DNA of 64,000 nucleotides, from positions 158,481,750-158,545,749 of the forward strand of contig OX578135.1 of assembly GCA_951213105.1 (NCBI GenBank), read 5' to 3'. The DNA is from Amaurobius ferox (Eukaryota; Arthropoda; Arachnida; Araneae; Amaurobiidae). The notes beneath the pieces were generated by a model. It worked only from the letters and a program-made list of their open reading frames with translations, did not search any database and was not told where the DNA came from. This document shows positions 10,851 to 22,309 of the stretch, piece by piece. The translations under genes were made by a program, and so were the position numbers. Each line of letters starts with the position of its first letter. Positions within the stretch are counted from its first letter, which is position 1.

Positions 10851-12797
10851 TCATAGCAACAATGTTCGAATTGCGGAATAAATGTAAAATTGGAATATTG
10901 GAATTGGAACCGAACCCTGCGGAGCCCCAGAGGAGATACATTTAGTGATAGAGGAAGTGCCGTTAGCCAGAGAAATTTGTCTATTATTTAAATAAGAAAA
11001 TATAAAGTTTTGGTAAATTGGTGGAAGATTGATATTAGAAAGTGTTTGAGGTAATATATTCCAGTTGAGATTATCGAAGGCCCCGCAGATGTCCACGGTG
11101 GTCAGGGAAACGAAATTTTTTGATTTGTGAGTAGAAATGTTATTAATCAGCCTGAGGGTTGCATCCTCGCAACTAGTAAGTTCCCTAAAACCGAATTGCA
11201 GGGGATGAAGAGCTCCAGCAGAGAAAAGCCAAAAGTTGAGTTTGTTAATAAATATTTTTTCCAAAATTTTTCCAAGGGTAGGTAATAAGCAAATTGGGCG
11301 GTAGGAAGAACAAAGGGTGGGATCCTTACCGGGTTTATTAAAGAATATGATATTTGCATTATTAAGACATGAGGGGAAATGGCAAAGTTTAAAGCAAAGG
11401 TTAATGAATTTCGAAAAAAAGAAAGGGAATGATTTAAAAAGTTTTTTCCATATTGTGAAGTCCAGGTTATCGAGACCGGGAGCTTTTCCGTTTTTTAAAT
11501 TTTTGATTACTGCTGAAAGCTCCTCATCCGAGACAACCCCCAACCCATCAGAAGGTAAATTAAAATGTGGAAAACCGCTAAAGTCAGTATCAATTTTAAA
11601 GTGGTGGTCCATCAATCGTTTCAATTTGTCTTCATAGTTAAGGGAGGGGGAGTCAGGGAAAAAAAGATTAATATTATTGAATTTTCTATGTTTCTGGAAG
11701 GCAAATTTGAAATGTGAGCCGAAAGAGTTACTGCACTTAGTGCAATAAGCCTTCCAGGAATCCATTCGGGTTTTTTTGAGGAGTAATTTATATTTGGCTT
11801 TATTAAGCTTGTAAAGAATTTTGGCAGAAAGTATAGTTTCAGGAGAAGCATCATTTCTCTCGAGTGACCGAATTCTTTTATATAGGGCAGTGACAAAATT
11901 TCTATGTTTCGAAAGGGTTGGGGTCCACCAAGTGAAGTTTTTTATAGTTTTAGTCTTTTTCTTTCTAATATATTTAAAGGCGCAATCTTGGACGGATTCA
12001 ATTAAAATTTTTACAAAGGAGTCAAGAGAATTTGTGTCGTGAATTTTATCTAATAGAGGATTAAGAAAGTTAAGGTTGTTTTTGAAGTTGTATATAAATT
12101 TGCCTATACCGTATTGAGTTTTTAAGAAGTAAGTATTATCTGAAGGAGGATCAAGGTTAAAAATAATTTTGATATATTTATGGTCACTGAATGTGTCACT
12201 CGAGAGAATCTCCCAACTCTGAATAAAATCGAAAAGTGAAAAGTTAACAAGGGACAAGTCGGGGAAGCCATTTCCAGTATGTGAAACAAAAGTTGGACCA
12301 CATTTAACATCATTACAAATTACAAGATTATTATTAAGACAAAAGTCGATCATGTCGAGTCCCCTCTGATCGGTGAAACCGTATCCCCACATCCGGGCAC
12401 GGGCGTTAAAATCTCCAAGGAGTAAAAAATTTTCATTAAAATAGTTAAAAATTTCAATTTCTGATAGCATGTTTGTAAAATCATCATGAGGGGGGAAATA
12501 TATGCTCGCTAAATTAATTGGAGCGTGATGTGGTAGTAAAATTTCTACAAATATTGATGTTAGTGATTTATATTTAAAGTTTACTATAAGTTGGGGGTTA
12601 AAAATTAGAATAATTGATTTTTGTGAGTTGGAAGAATATTGTCGAACCCCTGGGGGGGGAGAGAGAATTAAATTATGATTAACGTATGGCTCTTGAAGGC
12701 AAACAAAATCTATTGAATTATCGAGGGCGAATTTAAATAATGAAGAGTGAGCAGAGAGCGAGTGATTAACGTTAATTTGAATACCGGAAAAGTTCAT
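10851..12797 (-). CDS. LINE ORF2: APE endonuclease plus truncated reverse transcriptase
   Basis: The protein opens with an apurinic-like endonuclease domain: QINVNHS, the CLQEPYV block (catalytic Glu), LLGDFNAR (Asp/Asn) and SDH near residue 205. A spacer rich in Lys and aromatic residues leads to the reverse transcriptase fingers and palm. Visible are FNKPGKDP, YRPICLLPTLGKILEK, FGF, a motif-A region VDICGAFDNLNW with the first catalytic Asp, and SGAPQGS. After PQGS about 20 residues still look RT-like (PIFQFYIY), then a stop is met. The YADD catalytic pair is missing, so the enzyme cannot be functional. The start was placed at the Met just before the endonuclease; an in-frame Met 17 codons earlier adds a hydrophobic stretch that lacks family support. 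Confidence 0.88.
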   Translation of the reverse strand: MNFSGIQINVNHSLSAHSSLFKFALDNSIDFVCLQEPYVNHNLILSPPPGVRQYSSNSQKSIILIFNPQLIVNFKYKSLTSIFVEILLPHHAPINLASIYFPPHDDFTNMLSEIEIFNYFNENFLLLGDFNARARMWGYGFTDQRGLDMIDFCLNNNLVICNDVKCGPTFVSHTGNGFPDLSLVNFSLFDFIQSWEILSSDTFSDHKYIKIIFNLDPPSDNTYFLKTQYGIGKFIYNFKNNLNFLNPLLDKIHDTNSLDSFVKILIESVQDCAFKYIRKKKTKTIKNFTWWTPTLSKHRNFVTALYKRIRSLERNDASPETILSAKILYKLNKAKYKLLLKKTRMDSWKAYCTKCSNSFGSHFKFAFQKHRKFNNINLFFPDSPSLNYEDKLKRLMDHHFKIDTDFSGFPHFNLPSDGLGVVSDEELSAVIKNLKNGKAPGLDNLDFTIWKKLFKSFPFFFSKFINLCFKLCHFPSCLNNANIIFFNKPGKDPTLCSSYRPICLLPTLGKILEKIFINKLNFWLFSAGALHPLQFGFRELTSCEDATLRLINNISTHKSKNFVSLTTVDICGAFDNLNWNILPQTLSNINLPPIYQNFIFSYLNNRQISLANGTSSITKCISSGAPQGSVPIPIFQFYIYSAIRTLLL

Positions 12798-15250
12798 TAA
12801 AAAAGAAAAAAATATAGAAAGAAAAAAAAAGCCCGGAGGGGGAAGCAAAAGGTACTAAAATTACATAAAAACATGAAATAACAAAAACATGAAATAACAA
12901 AACATACAGAACAAAAGACATATAATATGCAGAATTAAGGAAACCAAAAAATTGTTAAGCCTCATTCTGAAGCTTTCTAATTCTCGCCATCTCAGCCTGA
13001 AAAGTTTGGCAGTTCTTTTTATCATAGGTTGTATGATTAGTTTTGTATTTTAAACTAGAGTCTCCTGCGTTAGAAGTAGTACAGTTCACACAGGTTAAGG
13101 TCTGAGCTTTGCACTCTTTGTATGTGTGTCCGCTACGGGTACAGTGGCTGCAATTACCGGTAACATGGTGACAGGAACTTGCCACGTGTCCGTAGCCCTT
13201 ACATTTGTGACATATTTTTAATGCAATATAGTTTTTTACTAGGTAAGACTTGAAGTGATGGAAGAGTTTTTTCGTTTCCAGTATTTGATTTGCATCGTTA
13301 GTGTTCATGAGAAGTACCCAATTTAAGTTGCCAGACCTGGCTGGGAAATTTTTTAGAATTCTAATATCTTCTGTTTTCAAAGTAGGATGGTTGATCACCA
13401 CCAATGCTTTTACATTCTCCTCATTGAAATTGGGAGGAAGGTTGAAGATTATAAGTGCCTTTTTACGTTCCTCCTGGACCCTAATTGTAAATTTGCTCTT
13501 GATGGCCGAATTTTGAAATTTTGGTAGTAGTTTCGCTGGGTTGTCCTCTTTACATGTAACTTTGAGCGTACCGTTAGGCAGTGTAGTGATGTTTTTAATG
13601 TTGACTCCAAGAGGACAGGGGAGTGAGATAAGGTCTTTTTTCAGCTGTAGGTTATCTTTTGAGCGATCCAGTCCTTGGAGTAGAACGCTGGAGAACTTGC
13701 GAGAAGAGGTTTCAGGTTGAGCAGAAGATTGAGCAGCGTAGGAGGAAGGAGCAGGAGCAGTAGGTCCTGATCTTTTGAATGACTGTTGTACCGAGTTTTT
13801 GACCTGTGTAGGAATTTCTTTCAAAATATTTGTAGTGAAAGATTTTAGGTCATTGTTGATTTTATGCTGGAAATTTGCGAAGTCATCATTTAGTTTCTTG
13901 GAAAGGTTTGAGAAAGCTACAGCATCTACCAGTAGCGGTCGAGAACGAGGTGATGGAGCAGAACCAACGTTACTTTCGAGAGTATGAAGAGAGATTTTAA
14001 TATCTCTAAATTTGTCCTCCGTGTATGCTTTATGAGTGGCATTTAACTTTACGTTTTTGGTAAAATATTTCTCAAGTCTATCAATGCTTTTCATGATCTT
14101 AGCCACATGTTCGTTATTGAGATTAAAAGGTGGAGCATCTTTATCAGTAGCGGTGGAGCCAGGACTAGAACAGGTAGAAGGGGCAGGAGTAGAGGGAATA
14201 TCTGTGGATTTTGAAGAACCAGGCAGAACCGGAAAGTCGAGTGCAGGAGTCGTCGGAGCCGGCGAAGCCGAAGCGGCAGGAATAGATGCTGAGTCCAAGG
14301 CGACCTGAGAGAGAGAGCCAGGAACCGGAGAAGAAACCAATGGGATGTCTTGAAGGGTTGGAGCAGAGAACTGAGCAGAGTGGGAAGGAGTGCAGGATAC
14401 TTGGGTAGATCTGGTAATTGCAGGAGAGGTTGAAGTGGTAGTTGATTTTACCGCAGGTGTCGTAAAGTTTTTGGTTGAAGTTGTCCATGCAGGTTTGAGA
14501 AGTGGAGTTGTAACAGGTTTCGAGAGGATTTTTGAAGATTTGGGTGGGTCCAAGGGAGTAAGAGAAGTCACAGCGGAGTTTGAAGAAGAGGATGAAGTTT
14601 GTTTAGGCAGTCGAGGAGGCAGAATAGTGGAGGAGAACAAAGGAGAGTCATATACTTGCGACGTACGAGGAACACTTTTGAAATTGGAAAGTCTAATTCC
14701 AGAACCACCAGTAGTGGGTGTATTCTCAATTGGATTATTTCCACTGGATGAACTGATAATTGAGTCTGTATTTACGGGTTCAGTTATTTCAGTGTTCATT
14801 AAACCAGGTGTAAGTATAATTGGGGGTAGCAAGGGTGGATAGTCCAAGTTAGAAGGTGAATATGAATTAGGATTCATTTTATAGAATATTTATAATACTC
14901 AATATAAAAATAATACTTTATGTTAAGATAATAGTACACAATATAAAAATTATACTTCATAAAAATGTTGTAGATAAGAGTATAGCATATAAAACCAGGT
15001 CAGCATTTCAAAAATTCGGAGGTGTCGTCAAAAGGACAATTATATATATATTATATATACATTTTATAACAAAAAATGCTTTAGAGGCATAAATATTTAG
15101 TGAAATCAAGCGTGTCCGAAATGACAAAATTAAAGAGATAGTAACGACAAGCACCATCAATCATGTGACGAGCAACCTGGCACTTTGCCAAGGACAGATC
15201 CAAAACAAAAATACAGGGGGGGAAGGTTGAAGCGAAAGCTGAGAACATGA
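10870..15250 (-). mobile_element. Non-LTR retrotransposon (R1/I/Jockey type), 3' half missing
   Basis: The element reads right to left: a 5' untranslated part of uncertain length (15250 is a guess), ORF1 (12955-14877), a short spacer, then ORF2 (to about 10870). Both frames are open over more than 600 codons each, so the copy is young. Sequence homology stops shortly after the Pro-Gln-Gly-Ser motif of the reverse transcriptase. The YADD box, thumb, any RNase H and the 3'UTR are absent. Non-LTR elements usually lose 5' ends by incomplete reverse transcription, so a missing 3' end implies a later deletion, recombination or internal priming. No target duplication was found. Confidence 0.85.
12955..14877 (-). 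CDS. LINE ORF1: Gag-like protein with CCHC zinc knuckles
   Basis: This intact 640-residue frame begins MNPNSYSPSNLDYPP. Residues 1 to about 250 are low-complexity and rich in Pro, Ser and Thr. A central charged, possibly coiled region follows (about 255-350). The C-terminal third has an RRM-like or Gag core and then zinc knuckles: CHKCKGYGHVASSC and CSHCTRSGHTYKEC (both C-x2-C-x4-H-x4-C). A third, longer variant starts CVNC and has His and Cys further on. This layout is that of the nucleic-acid chaperone ORF1p of R1/I/Jockey-type LINEs, which coats the element RNA. It is separated by about 157 bp from the chosen ORF2 start and is in the same orientation. No internal stops are seen, in keeping with recent insertion. 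Confidence 0.88.
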   Translation of the reverse strand: MNPNSYSPSNLDYPPLLPPIILTPGLMNTEITEPVNTDSIISSSSGNNPIENTPTTGGSGIRLSNFKSVPRTSQVYDSPLFSSTILPPRLPKQTSSSSSNSAVTSLTPLDPPKSSKILSKPVTTPLLKPAWTTSTKNFTTPAVKSTTTSTSPAITRSTQVSCTPSHSAQFSAPTLQDIPLVSSPVPGSLSQVALDSASIPAASASPAPTTPALDFPVLPGSSKSTDIPSTPAPSTCSSPGSTATDKDAPPFNLNNEHVAKIMKSIDRLEKYFTKNVKLNATHKAYTEDKFRDIKISLHTLESNVGSAPSPRSRPLLVDAVAFSNLSKKLNDDFANFQHKINNDLKSFTTNILKEIPTQVKNSVQQSFKRSGPTAPAPSSYAAQSSAQPETSSRKFSSVLLQGLDRSKDNLQLKKDLISLPCPLGVNIKNITTLPNGTLKVTCKEDNPAKLLPKFQNSAIKSKFTIRVQEERKKALIIFNLPPNFNEENVKALVVINHPTLKTEDIRILKNFPARSGNLNWVLLMNTNDANQILETKKLFHHFKSYLVKNYIALKICHKCKGYGHVASSCHHVTGNCSHCTRSGHTYKECKAQTLTCVNCTTSNAGDSSLKYKTNHTTYDKKNCQTFQAEMARIRKLQNEA

Positions 15251-15505
15251 AATCAGATACATTTTAAAATGCTAATTACACACTAAAAATTAACACAGAG
15301 GGAGAAAATAACTTTTGAATAACAGTAACCAGACTTGAAAATACATATATATATACACAAAATTACAAAAATATGCAAATATATTAAGATTTACAGATGT
15401 ATAAAGTGCGGGGATTTCGCACTTTTTGAAAGAGCTTCCAATACAATTGTATTACAGCATTTTTTTTTACATATAAATAGAATATTTTTGATTTTAAAAT
15501 GCAGA

Positions 15506-15752
15506 TAAGGTAACTGTTTGGACGACCGGGAAGTGCCACCCAATTTGGACCGGAACCCAGTGGGGGAGGCATCCACAGGGACCGTACCCTCCTTCCCCTA
15601 CCACCATCCTCTCGGAAGGACTTACGGACCCACATGTTTAACGTGATCGTACTCCGCGTGAACACGGCGGCAGTTTTGGCAGTGGCTGGAATCGAACCCG
15701 GGCCTACCGAGTGCAACTCTAGCGCGCTAACCAATGGGCTACCGCGCCCCCG
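15506..15752 (-). mobile_element. tRNA-derived SINE with intact-looking head
   Basis: Read on the minus strand, the copy starts GGGGGCGCGGTAGCCCATTG. It has an A-box-like TAGCCCATTGGTTAGCGC and, about 35 bases on, the B-box core GGTTCGATTCC, the two internal RNA polymerase III promoter boxes. A body follows with ACGTTAAACATGTGGG and TAAGTCCTTCCG blocks, which recur at 38718-38865 and 60597-60807. The final tail seen at 60.8 and 24.2 kb is missing here. The head resembles a tRNA, but the 3' acceptor strand no longer pairs well. Confidence 0.8.
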
Positions 15753-16324
15753 ATAAAATCAATGTGTATAATTTCTATTTTGAAATAATTACTATGTAAG
15801 AGTGTGTTACAGGTAAAAATGTTCGGATTGTTGAATGAATGAAACTCCAAGTCATGGACACACATAGAATACATAGGGGGGCAAACCTCTGACGTCAGTG
15901 GGGCAAACTCAACATCAACTAGCCCGAAACCCACCTTTGTGACCTTGAACGTCCAGGGCGGCAAGTGCCCTCTCTTACTCTCCTCTATAGGAGCCCATGC
16001 TCCATGTTCATTAAAGTAGAGACTTAAAATATGATGCAAAGGTATTGATTATGTGATAAAATCAACATGAATTATTGCTTGCATAAAGTCAAATAACATT
16101 ATATTTTCTGGGGGGTTTATGCTATGTTACAATCTAATTAAATGTACCTTTTAGGATCCCGGGAGTTTTTCGATATTATAACCACTCTTTTTCAAAAATT
16201 AAGAATTCGATCCAAAATATAACTATTTATCCTTCCTTATAAGGCGTTCAAAGGGATAGAAGTGACTGTTTCTAAACCTAGCACTTTTAGTTTTTGAGAT
16301 ATAAGCATCACAAACTTTAAAAAA

Positions 16325-17241
16325 TCTGATGTAGGCAACACATGACTTTGCTTATATAATGCAATGAATTTACAATTTTTACAGTAAGAAAAATGCTATT
16401 CTTATAGTAGATACTTATATTCTCTCCAAGATATAGAATTTTCGATGATTAGTTGTCATTTTCATTGATTTAGTGTCATTTTTAACCATTTCGCGAGATT
16501 TTCGTTAATTTGGCAACATTTAAAAGAGACGCCAAGTTGGCGACGTTCCGATAAATTCGTCGCCAAAATTTCGCCAAGCGTTATGGACGGAGAAATAAGT
16601 TATTCTTATAGCAGATAAATGATTATTGGCGTTCAAATACAAAAGTATTACTCAAAGTATCTTTTCTCATGAATGGAACGAGCTAGATCCACGAGAATGA
16701 TGTCACCCCATTTATCGCATGATATTATATATGAAAAGTGAATTCTCAACAGTTAAGATTTTTTTTTAATTAATGGGATTTTTTGATAAATATGTTTGAA
16801 AAATGTACAATATCTCAAGAATGGTTCATGCTAGCGTTCTAAAGTTTATGTCAATCGTTTTCTAAGGAAAAATTACACAAGAAACGTCTATTTCCGTAAC
16901 TTTATTAAAGGTTTTGAGTTTTTGATGATTTTTTCAAAATTTCACTCGAAAATTTAGGTGGATTCTAAATATTCAATTACGTTTAAAAACAATAGGCTTC
17001 CAGTATTTGCGGATTGTAATTTTTGTACCAAATTTCATTCGAATCGCTCTATTCGTTCGTAAGATATCATCTCCACAGACTCACACTGACAGACACACAC
17101 ACACACACACAGACATCACTTCCAAAATGTTTGATTCGTGATCAGGGATGCTTGAAACGTGCTCTCCCGTCGAAAACTCGGATTCGAATTTTCGACCCCG
17201 TCACAATACTTTCCTTATACATTATGTATATAAGGAAAGTA
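16325..17241 (+). mobile_element. Family A repeat (DINE-1/Helentron-like), copy A1
   Basis: The element starts TCTGATGTAGGCAACACATG and ends with a hairpin made of CTTTCCTTATAC and GTATATAAGGAAAG. Near the 5' end, ACTTTGCTTATATA is complementary to the outer arm of the 3' hairpin. A CA/GT microsatellite lies about 150 bp before the 3' end. It is non-coding. The layout (subterminal inverted repeat, internal microsatellite, 3' stem-loop, no clear target duplication) is that of non-autonomous Helentron-type elements such as Drosophila DINE-1. The class assignment is inference. Confidence 0.6.
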
Positions 17242-17245
17242 AAAA

Positions 17246-17600
17246 TGTAAAAAATGTAGATCTTCTCCAAATTGACAACACGATTGCTCAAAAAGTATTA
17301 GAGTTTCGTAAATATAAATGAATGATAGAATCTCTGATCTAGAAATTAGATTTAGATTGAACATTTTTGTGGCATATCTATCTTTTATATTTTAGAAGAT
17401 ATTTCGTGTAAAATTAAACAAAGTACAGTGCGAAAACTAGCTCGGGAAAAAACTTTATTTCTGAAAATAAAAATTTTAATATAAAAATATTGAATTCATT
17501 TTTATATATTCATAAATGGCACCCAATGTCCAACAAAACAAATATAAATTGCTTACATTTTTATCTTTAAGATTCAGAGATATATAAGCAGCCAAGGTGT
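17246..17600 (+). repeat. Family C repeat, copy C1
   Basis: This segment between A1 and A2 shares ordered blocks with 40800-41165: ACAATTGCTC-like text, TAGATTT, AAGATATTTCG, then TTTTTATATATTCATAAA and CAACAAAACAA. It is a diverged, non-coding dispersed repeat of unknown class. Confidence 0.5.
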
Positions 17601-17609
17601 TTACAATTT

Positions 17610-18547
17610 TACTTTCCTTATATACATAGTATAATGTATAAGGAAAGTATTGGGACGGGGTCGAAAATTCGAATTCGGCTTTTCGACGGGAGAGCACGTT
17701 TCAAGCATCCCTGATCACGAATTGATCATTTTTGTGGTGATGTTTCTGTGTGTGTGAAAAAGTATGTGTGTGTATCAGTGAGTCTGTGGAGACGATATTT
17801 CTCAAACGAATGGAGCGATTCTAATGAAATTTGGTACAAGAATTATAATCCACGAATACTGGAAGCCTATTGTTTTTAAACACAATCGAATGCTCAGAAC
17901 TCTCCTAAATTCTCGAGTGAAATTTTGAAAAAATCATCAAAAAATCAAAACCTTTAAAAAAGTTACGCAAATAGACGTTTCTTATGTACATTTTTCCTTA
18001 GGGAACGATTGACATAAACCTTAGAACACTAGTATGAACCGCTCTAGAGATATTGCACATTTTTCAAATAAATTTATCAAAAAATAACATAAATTAAAGC
18101 AATATATTTCCTGTTGAGAAATATGTTCACTTTTCATATGCAATATCATGCGATAAATTGGGTGACATCATTCTCGTGGATCTAGTTCGTTCCATTCATG
18201 AGAAAATATACTTTGAATACTACTTTTGTATTTGAACGTCAATAGTCATTTACCTGCTATAAGAATGATATATTTGTCCGTTTATAACGCTTGGTGAGAT
18301 TTTGGCGACGAATTTAATGGAATTTCGACAACTTGGCGATTTTTTAAATGTTGCCAAATTAATGAAAATCTTTCCAAATGGATAAAAATGACGCTAAATC
18401 ATTGAAAATGACGACTAATTGACGGAAATTCGATATCTTGGAAAGAATATAAGTATCTACTACAAGAATAACCTATTTCTTTTTTTACTGTAAGAGAAGC
18501 AAATCCATTGCATTATACAAGGAAAGTCATGTGCTGCCCACATCAGA
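17610..18547 (-). mobile_element. Family A repeat, copy A2
   Basis: The copy is oriented opposite to A1: the hairpin end is at 17611-17645 and the TCTGATG end at 18547. It carries the conserved internal blocks about isolated TTGGCGA motifs, TCTCGTGGATCTAG, and the GT-rich stretch at 17745-17775. It is followed directly by A3 in the same orientation. Confidence 0.7.
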
Positions 18548-18552
18548 TTTTT

Positions 18553-19477
18553 ATTTTCCTTATTTACAATAATGTATAAGGAAAGTATTGTGACAGGGTT
18601 TAAAATTCGAATTCGAGTTTTCGACGGGAGAGCACGATTCAAGCATCCCTGATCACGAATCGAACATTTTTGAGGTGATATCTCTGTGTGTGTGTGGGGG
18701 GGGGGGGGGGGGGGGTCAGTGAGTCTGTGGAGACCATAACTGACAAACGAATGGACCGATTCGAACTAAATTTGGTACAAAAATTACAATCCGTGAATAC
18801 TGGAAGCCTATTGTTTTTATATGCAATCGAATGTTCAGAACCCCCTAAATTTTAGAGTGAGATCTTGAAAAAATCATCAAAAGATCAAAACCTCTAATAA
18901 AGTTAAGCAAATAGACATTTCTTATGTAATTTTTCATTAGAAAACGATTAACATAAATTTTAGAACGCTAGCATGAACCGTTCTCGAGATATTTCACATT
19001 TTTCAAAAACATTATCAAAATTTCTATAAAATAAAAAAAAATATTGAGAAACATGTTCACTTTTCATATGCAATATCATGCGATAAATTTAGTGACATCA
19101 TTCTCGTGGATCTAGCTCGTTCCATTCATGTAAAAAGATACTTTGAGTAATACTTTTGTATTTGAACGTCAATAGTCATTTATCTGCTATAAGAATAAAT
19201 TATTTCTCCATCTATAACGCTTGGCGAGATTTTGGCGACGAATTTGGTGGAATGTCACTAACTTGGCGACTTTTTTAAATGTTACCAAATCAAAGAAAAT
19301 TTCGCCAAATGGATAAAAATGACGCTAAATCAATGAAAATAACGACTATTTGACGAAAATTCAATATCTTGAAAAAAATATAAGTATCTACTATAAGAAT
19401 AACCTATTTTGTTTTAACTGTAAAAGTAGTAAATACTTTGCATTATATAAGGAAAGTCATGTGCTGCCCACATTAGA
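18553..19477 (-). mobile_element. Family A repeat, copy A3
   Basis: This is a full-length-looking copy placed head-to-tail with A2, with only five bases between them. The GT microsatellite position contains a G homopolymer run near 18697-18715. Confidence 0.7.
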
Positions 19478-20044
19478 TTTTTTGTAATGCTCCGATTTCA
19501 GCCGGATATTGATCTTATTCACTTCAAAATTAAAATGATTTTATGTAAAGTGATAAAAAAATACGGATACTCAAACTGCAGTTGTGAACTTTGAAGAGAC
19601 AGTTGAATCGTCTTGTCCCCACTCCCCAAATTCATACATATGTACTGTATACAATACATACATATGTATTGTATACACACATGCATAATCTGACTTTTTT
19701 CGAAAGTTTTCGGAATGTATTCAGGAGGTCTTAAAACGTACTTTTTTCCGACAAAATATTAAATTTGAAAATTTTTGCTCAACCAAAAGTGTTAACCCAC
19801 CCCAACCAATGCACAAGATTATTTTAAAATGCTACACCGTGTGGAAAAGAAATCAGTAAACACATTTATTCAAGCGAACGTAAACCTGGGAGAGAACAAT
19901 CGGTTTCTTTAATTGCTAAGCTTAGCAAGCAGTGAGAGTTTGTTTGAATGACTATGTAGCTCATCCGTTACAACTGAATGAGTAATAGGAATAATAGGAT
20001 GCAGCTGAATGAATAATATATTCGAATTTTCTGAGAATTAATTC

Positions 20045-20335
20045 TTCAAGGGAGTGAACTCTCCCAGCCCTAACCACTGAGCTGTCGCACCTTTTTATGA
20101 ATTTCGATTTTGGTTATGAGTTATTCTATTTTTTGATGCACATCTGAAGTCAAAATTTGTCTTCTGTACGGGCGAAGATTTGATAGGTCCAGCCGATTTC
20201 CAACTTCTCTGTGAGTGGTTGTTAGCAGAAACGTCACAAAGAGCGTCAGGTAGTAGAATGCGAAGCCGCACGACTCGCAAAGTGAGTTACGGGGTTAGCG
20301 AGCAAGGGCGGAACCCCCTAGTATGTTAAAAATGT
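20045..20335. repeat. Possible SINE-like relic (tRNA A-box-like motif)
   Basis: On the minus strand, GACAGCTCAGTGGTTAGGGC at about 20070-20090 looks like a tRNA A box, but no B box lies at a proper distance. The neighbouring GC-richer text to 20335 is unrecognised. Weak call. Confidence 0.25.
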
Positions 20336-20701
20336 TTTTATCCATGTTGTTTTTCTTTCTCAGCAGGGAATAAAATACGTTATTTTGTTTCATATTAAAT
20401 TGCCATTTTCTTATTTACAAAGCTCAATAAAATTAACGTGAATTGAAAAACGAATGGTGGGACTTTCATCGTTAATTCTTCTATTGCCTTATTCTTTGGG
20501 AATTGCAACTTAGCATACTACTGTACAAAATCAAATGCAAACAACAATCTACTAGAACATATCACAATTTGTTTTATTATGCAAAATTTCATAACTTCAT
20601 TATTTCATATTAATTTAATTATTTTTGAGTTTTTACAGAAATCAGTATAAATCCTTAATTTATTTTTCATACCCATCGCAATTATTAGTTTCATACTTTT
20701 C

Positions 20702-21597
20702 ACTTCCCTTATATACATAATATAATGTATAAGGAAAGAATTGTGACGGGGTCGAAAATTCGAATTCCAGTTTTCGACGAGTTTATTTCAAGCATCCGTG
20801 ATCACGAATCAAACATTTTTGAGAGCATGTCTGTGTGTGTCAGTGAGTCTGTGGAGACGATATTTCACGAACGAATGGAGCGATTCGAGTGAAATTTGGT
20901 ACAAAATTACAATTCACGAATACTGGAAGCCTATTGTTTTTAAACACAATCGATGTTCAGGACCCTCCCTAAACTTTCGAGTGAAATTTTAAAAAAATCA
21001 TCAAAAATCAAAACCTTTAATAAAGTTACGCAAATAGACATTTCTTATGTAATTTTTCCTTAGAAAACGATTGACATAAAATTTAGAATGCTAGCATGAA
21101 CCGTTCTCGAGATATTGCACATTTTTCAAATAAATTTATCAAAAAAAGCCCATAAATTAAAAAAAATATTAACCTTTGAGAAATATGTTCACTTTTCATA
21201 TGTAATATTATGCGATAAATTTGGTGACATCATTCTCGTGGATCTAGCTCGTTCCATTCATGAGAAAATATGGAGTAATACTTTTGTATTTGAACGGCAA
21301 TAGTCATTTATCTGCTATAAGAATAACTTATTTCTCCTTCCATAACGCTTGGCGAGATTTTGGCGACGAATTTGGCGGAATGTCGCCAACTTCGCGACTT
21401 TTTAAAATGTTGTTAAATTACCGAAAAACTCGCCAAGTGGATAAAAATGACACCAAGTGGATAAATCAATGAAAATGATGACTAATTGACGAAAATTCAA
21501 TATCTTGGCAAGAATATAAGTATCTACTATAAGAATAACTTTTTTTTTACTGAAGAAGTAATAAATTCATTGCATTATAAAGTCATCCCACATCAGA
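20702..21597 (-). mobile_element. Family A repeat, copy A4
   Basis: The 3' hairpin end is at 20702-20739 and the TCTGATG end at 21597. It has lost part of the 5' block (the TGCTGCCCAC text is shortened). All other family blocks are in order. Confidence 0.7.
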
Positions 21598-22309
21598 TTT
21601 TATATTATATATTGAGATGGCAGCAGGAAAGAATTAATTACATGTTCATAATTTGCTTAACCAGGGTCAATTAGACATTTTGTAGTAAACCCATACAAAT
21701 TTTAAGATATTTAATTATTTTCTAAAATTTGACAAAGTTTAACTTTTTCTTAAAAAAAAAAAAAAAAAAATGCTGTGAGACAGGAAGCATTGTATCAATA
21801 TCAGGAAACAAATAAATGCGGTTTTAGAAATCAACAAATCTAGTACTATTTTATGTATTGGCAGAAAGTAATACGTTTATCAATAATATATATATAAGGA
21901 ATTATAGCTATATTTAAAATCAATGCAACGGTTCGTTCTGACTTCCTTCTCTCAAGACATTTATTAGAAAAAGCCAATGAATTTAATGTTTATTCTTGTG
22001 TTATCTTTTTCTGAAATTGATATATAAACATTTGATAAATATCAAATTCTTTAGTTATTGTTTATAAATTTTTTTTAATTATTAAGTTAATATTATTTTT
22101 AATTATTTTGTTAATATTATTTTTAAGATTATCCTCCTGATACAAAACTCACTTCTCTTACACATGTACTATTTGCTCCATCTTTTTACACTATGTTATA
22201 TTGGGCCTGAAAGATATAAAGCCAGTTCTGACCCGGCAATTTAGGAATGACTGGCATGATTGACTGGATATTGGCCGGATTTGATCACGCATTATAGAAA
22301 TCCGTTTAG
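21598..22309. other. AT-rich spacer, no gene seen
   Basis: It contains a long A run near 21752-21770 and TTAATTATT repeats near 22075-22125. Nothing else is recognised. Confidence 0.5.
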
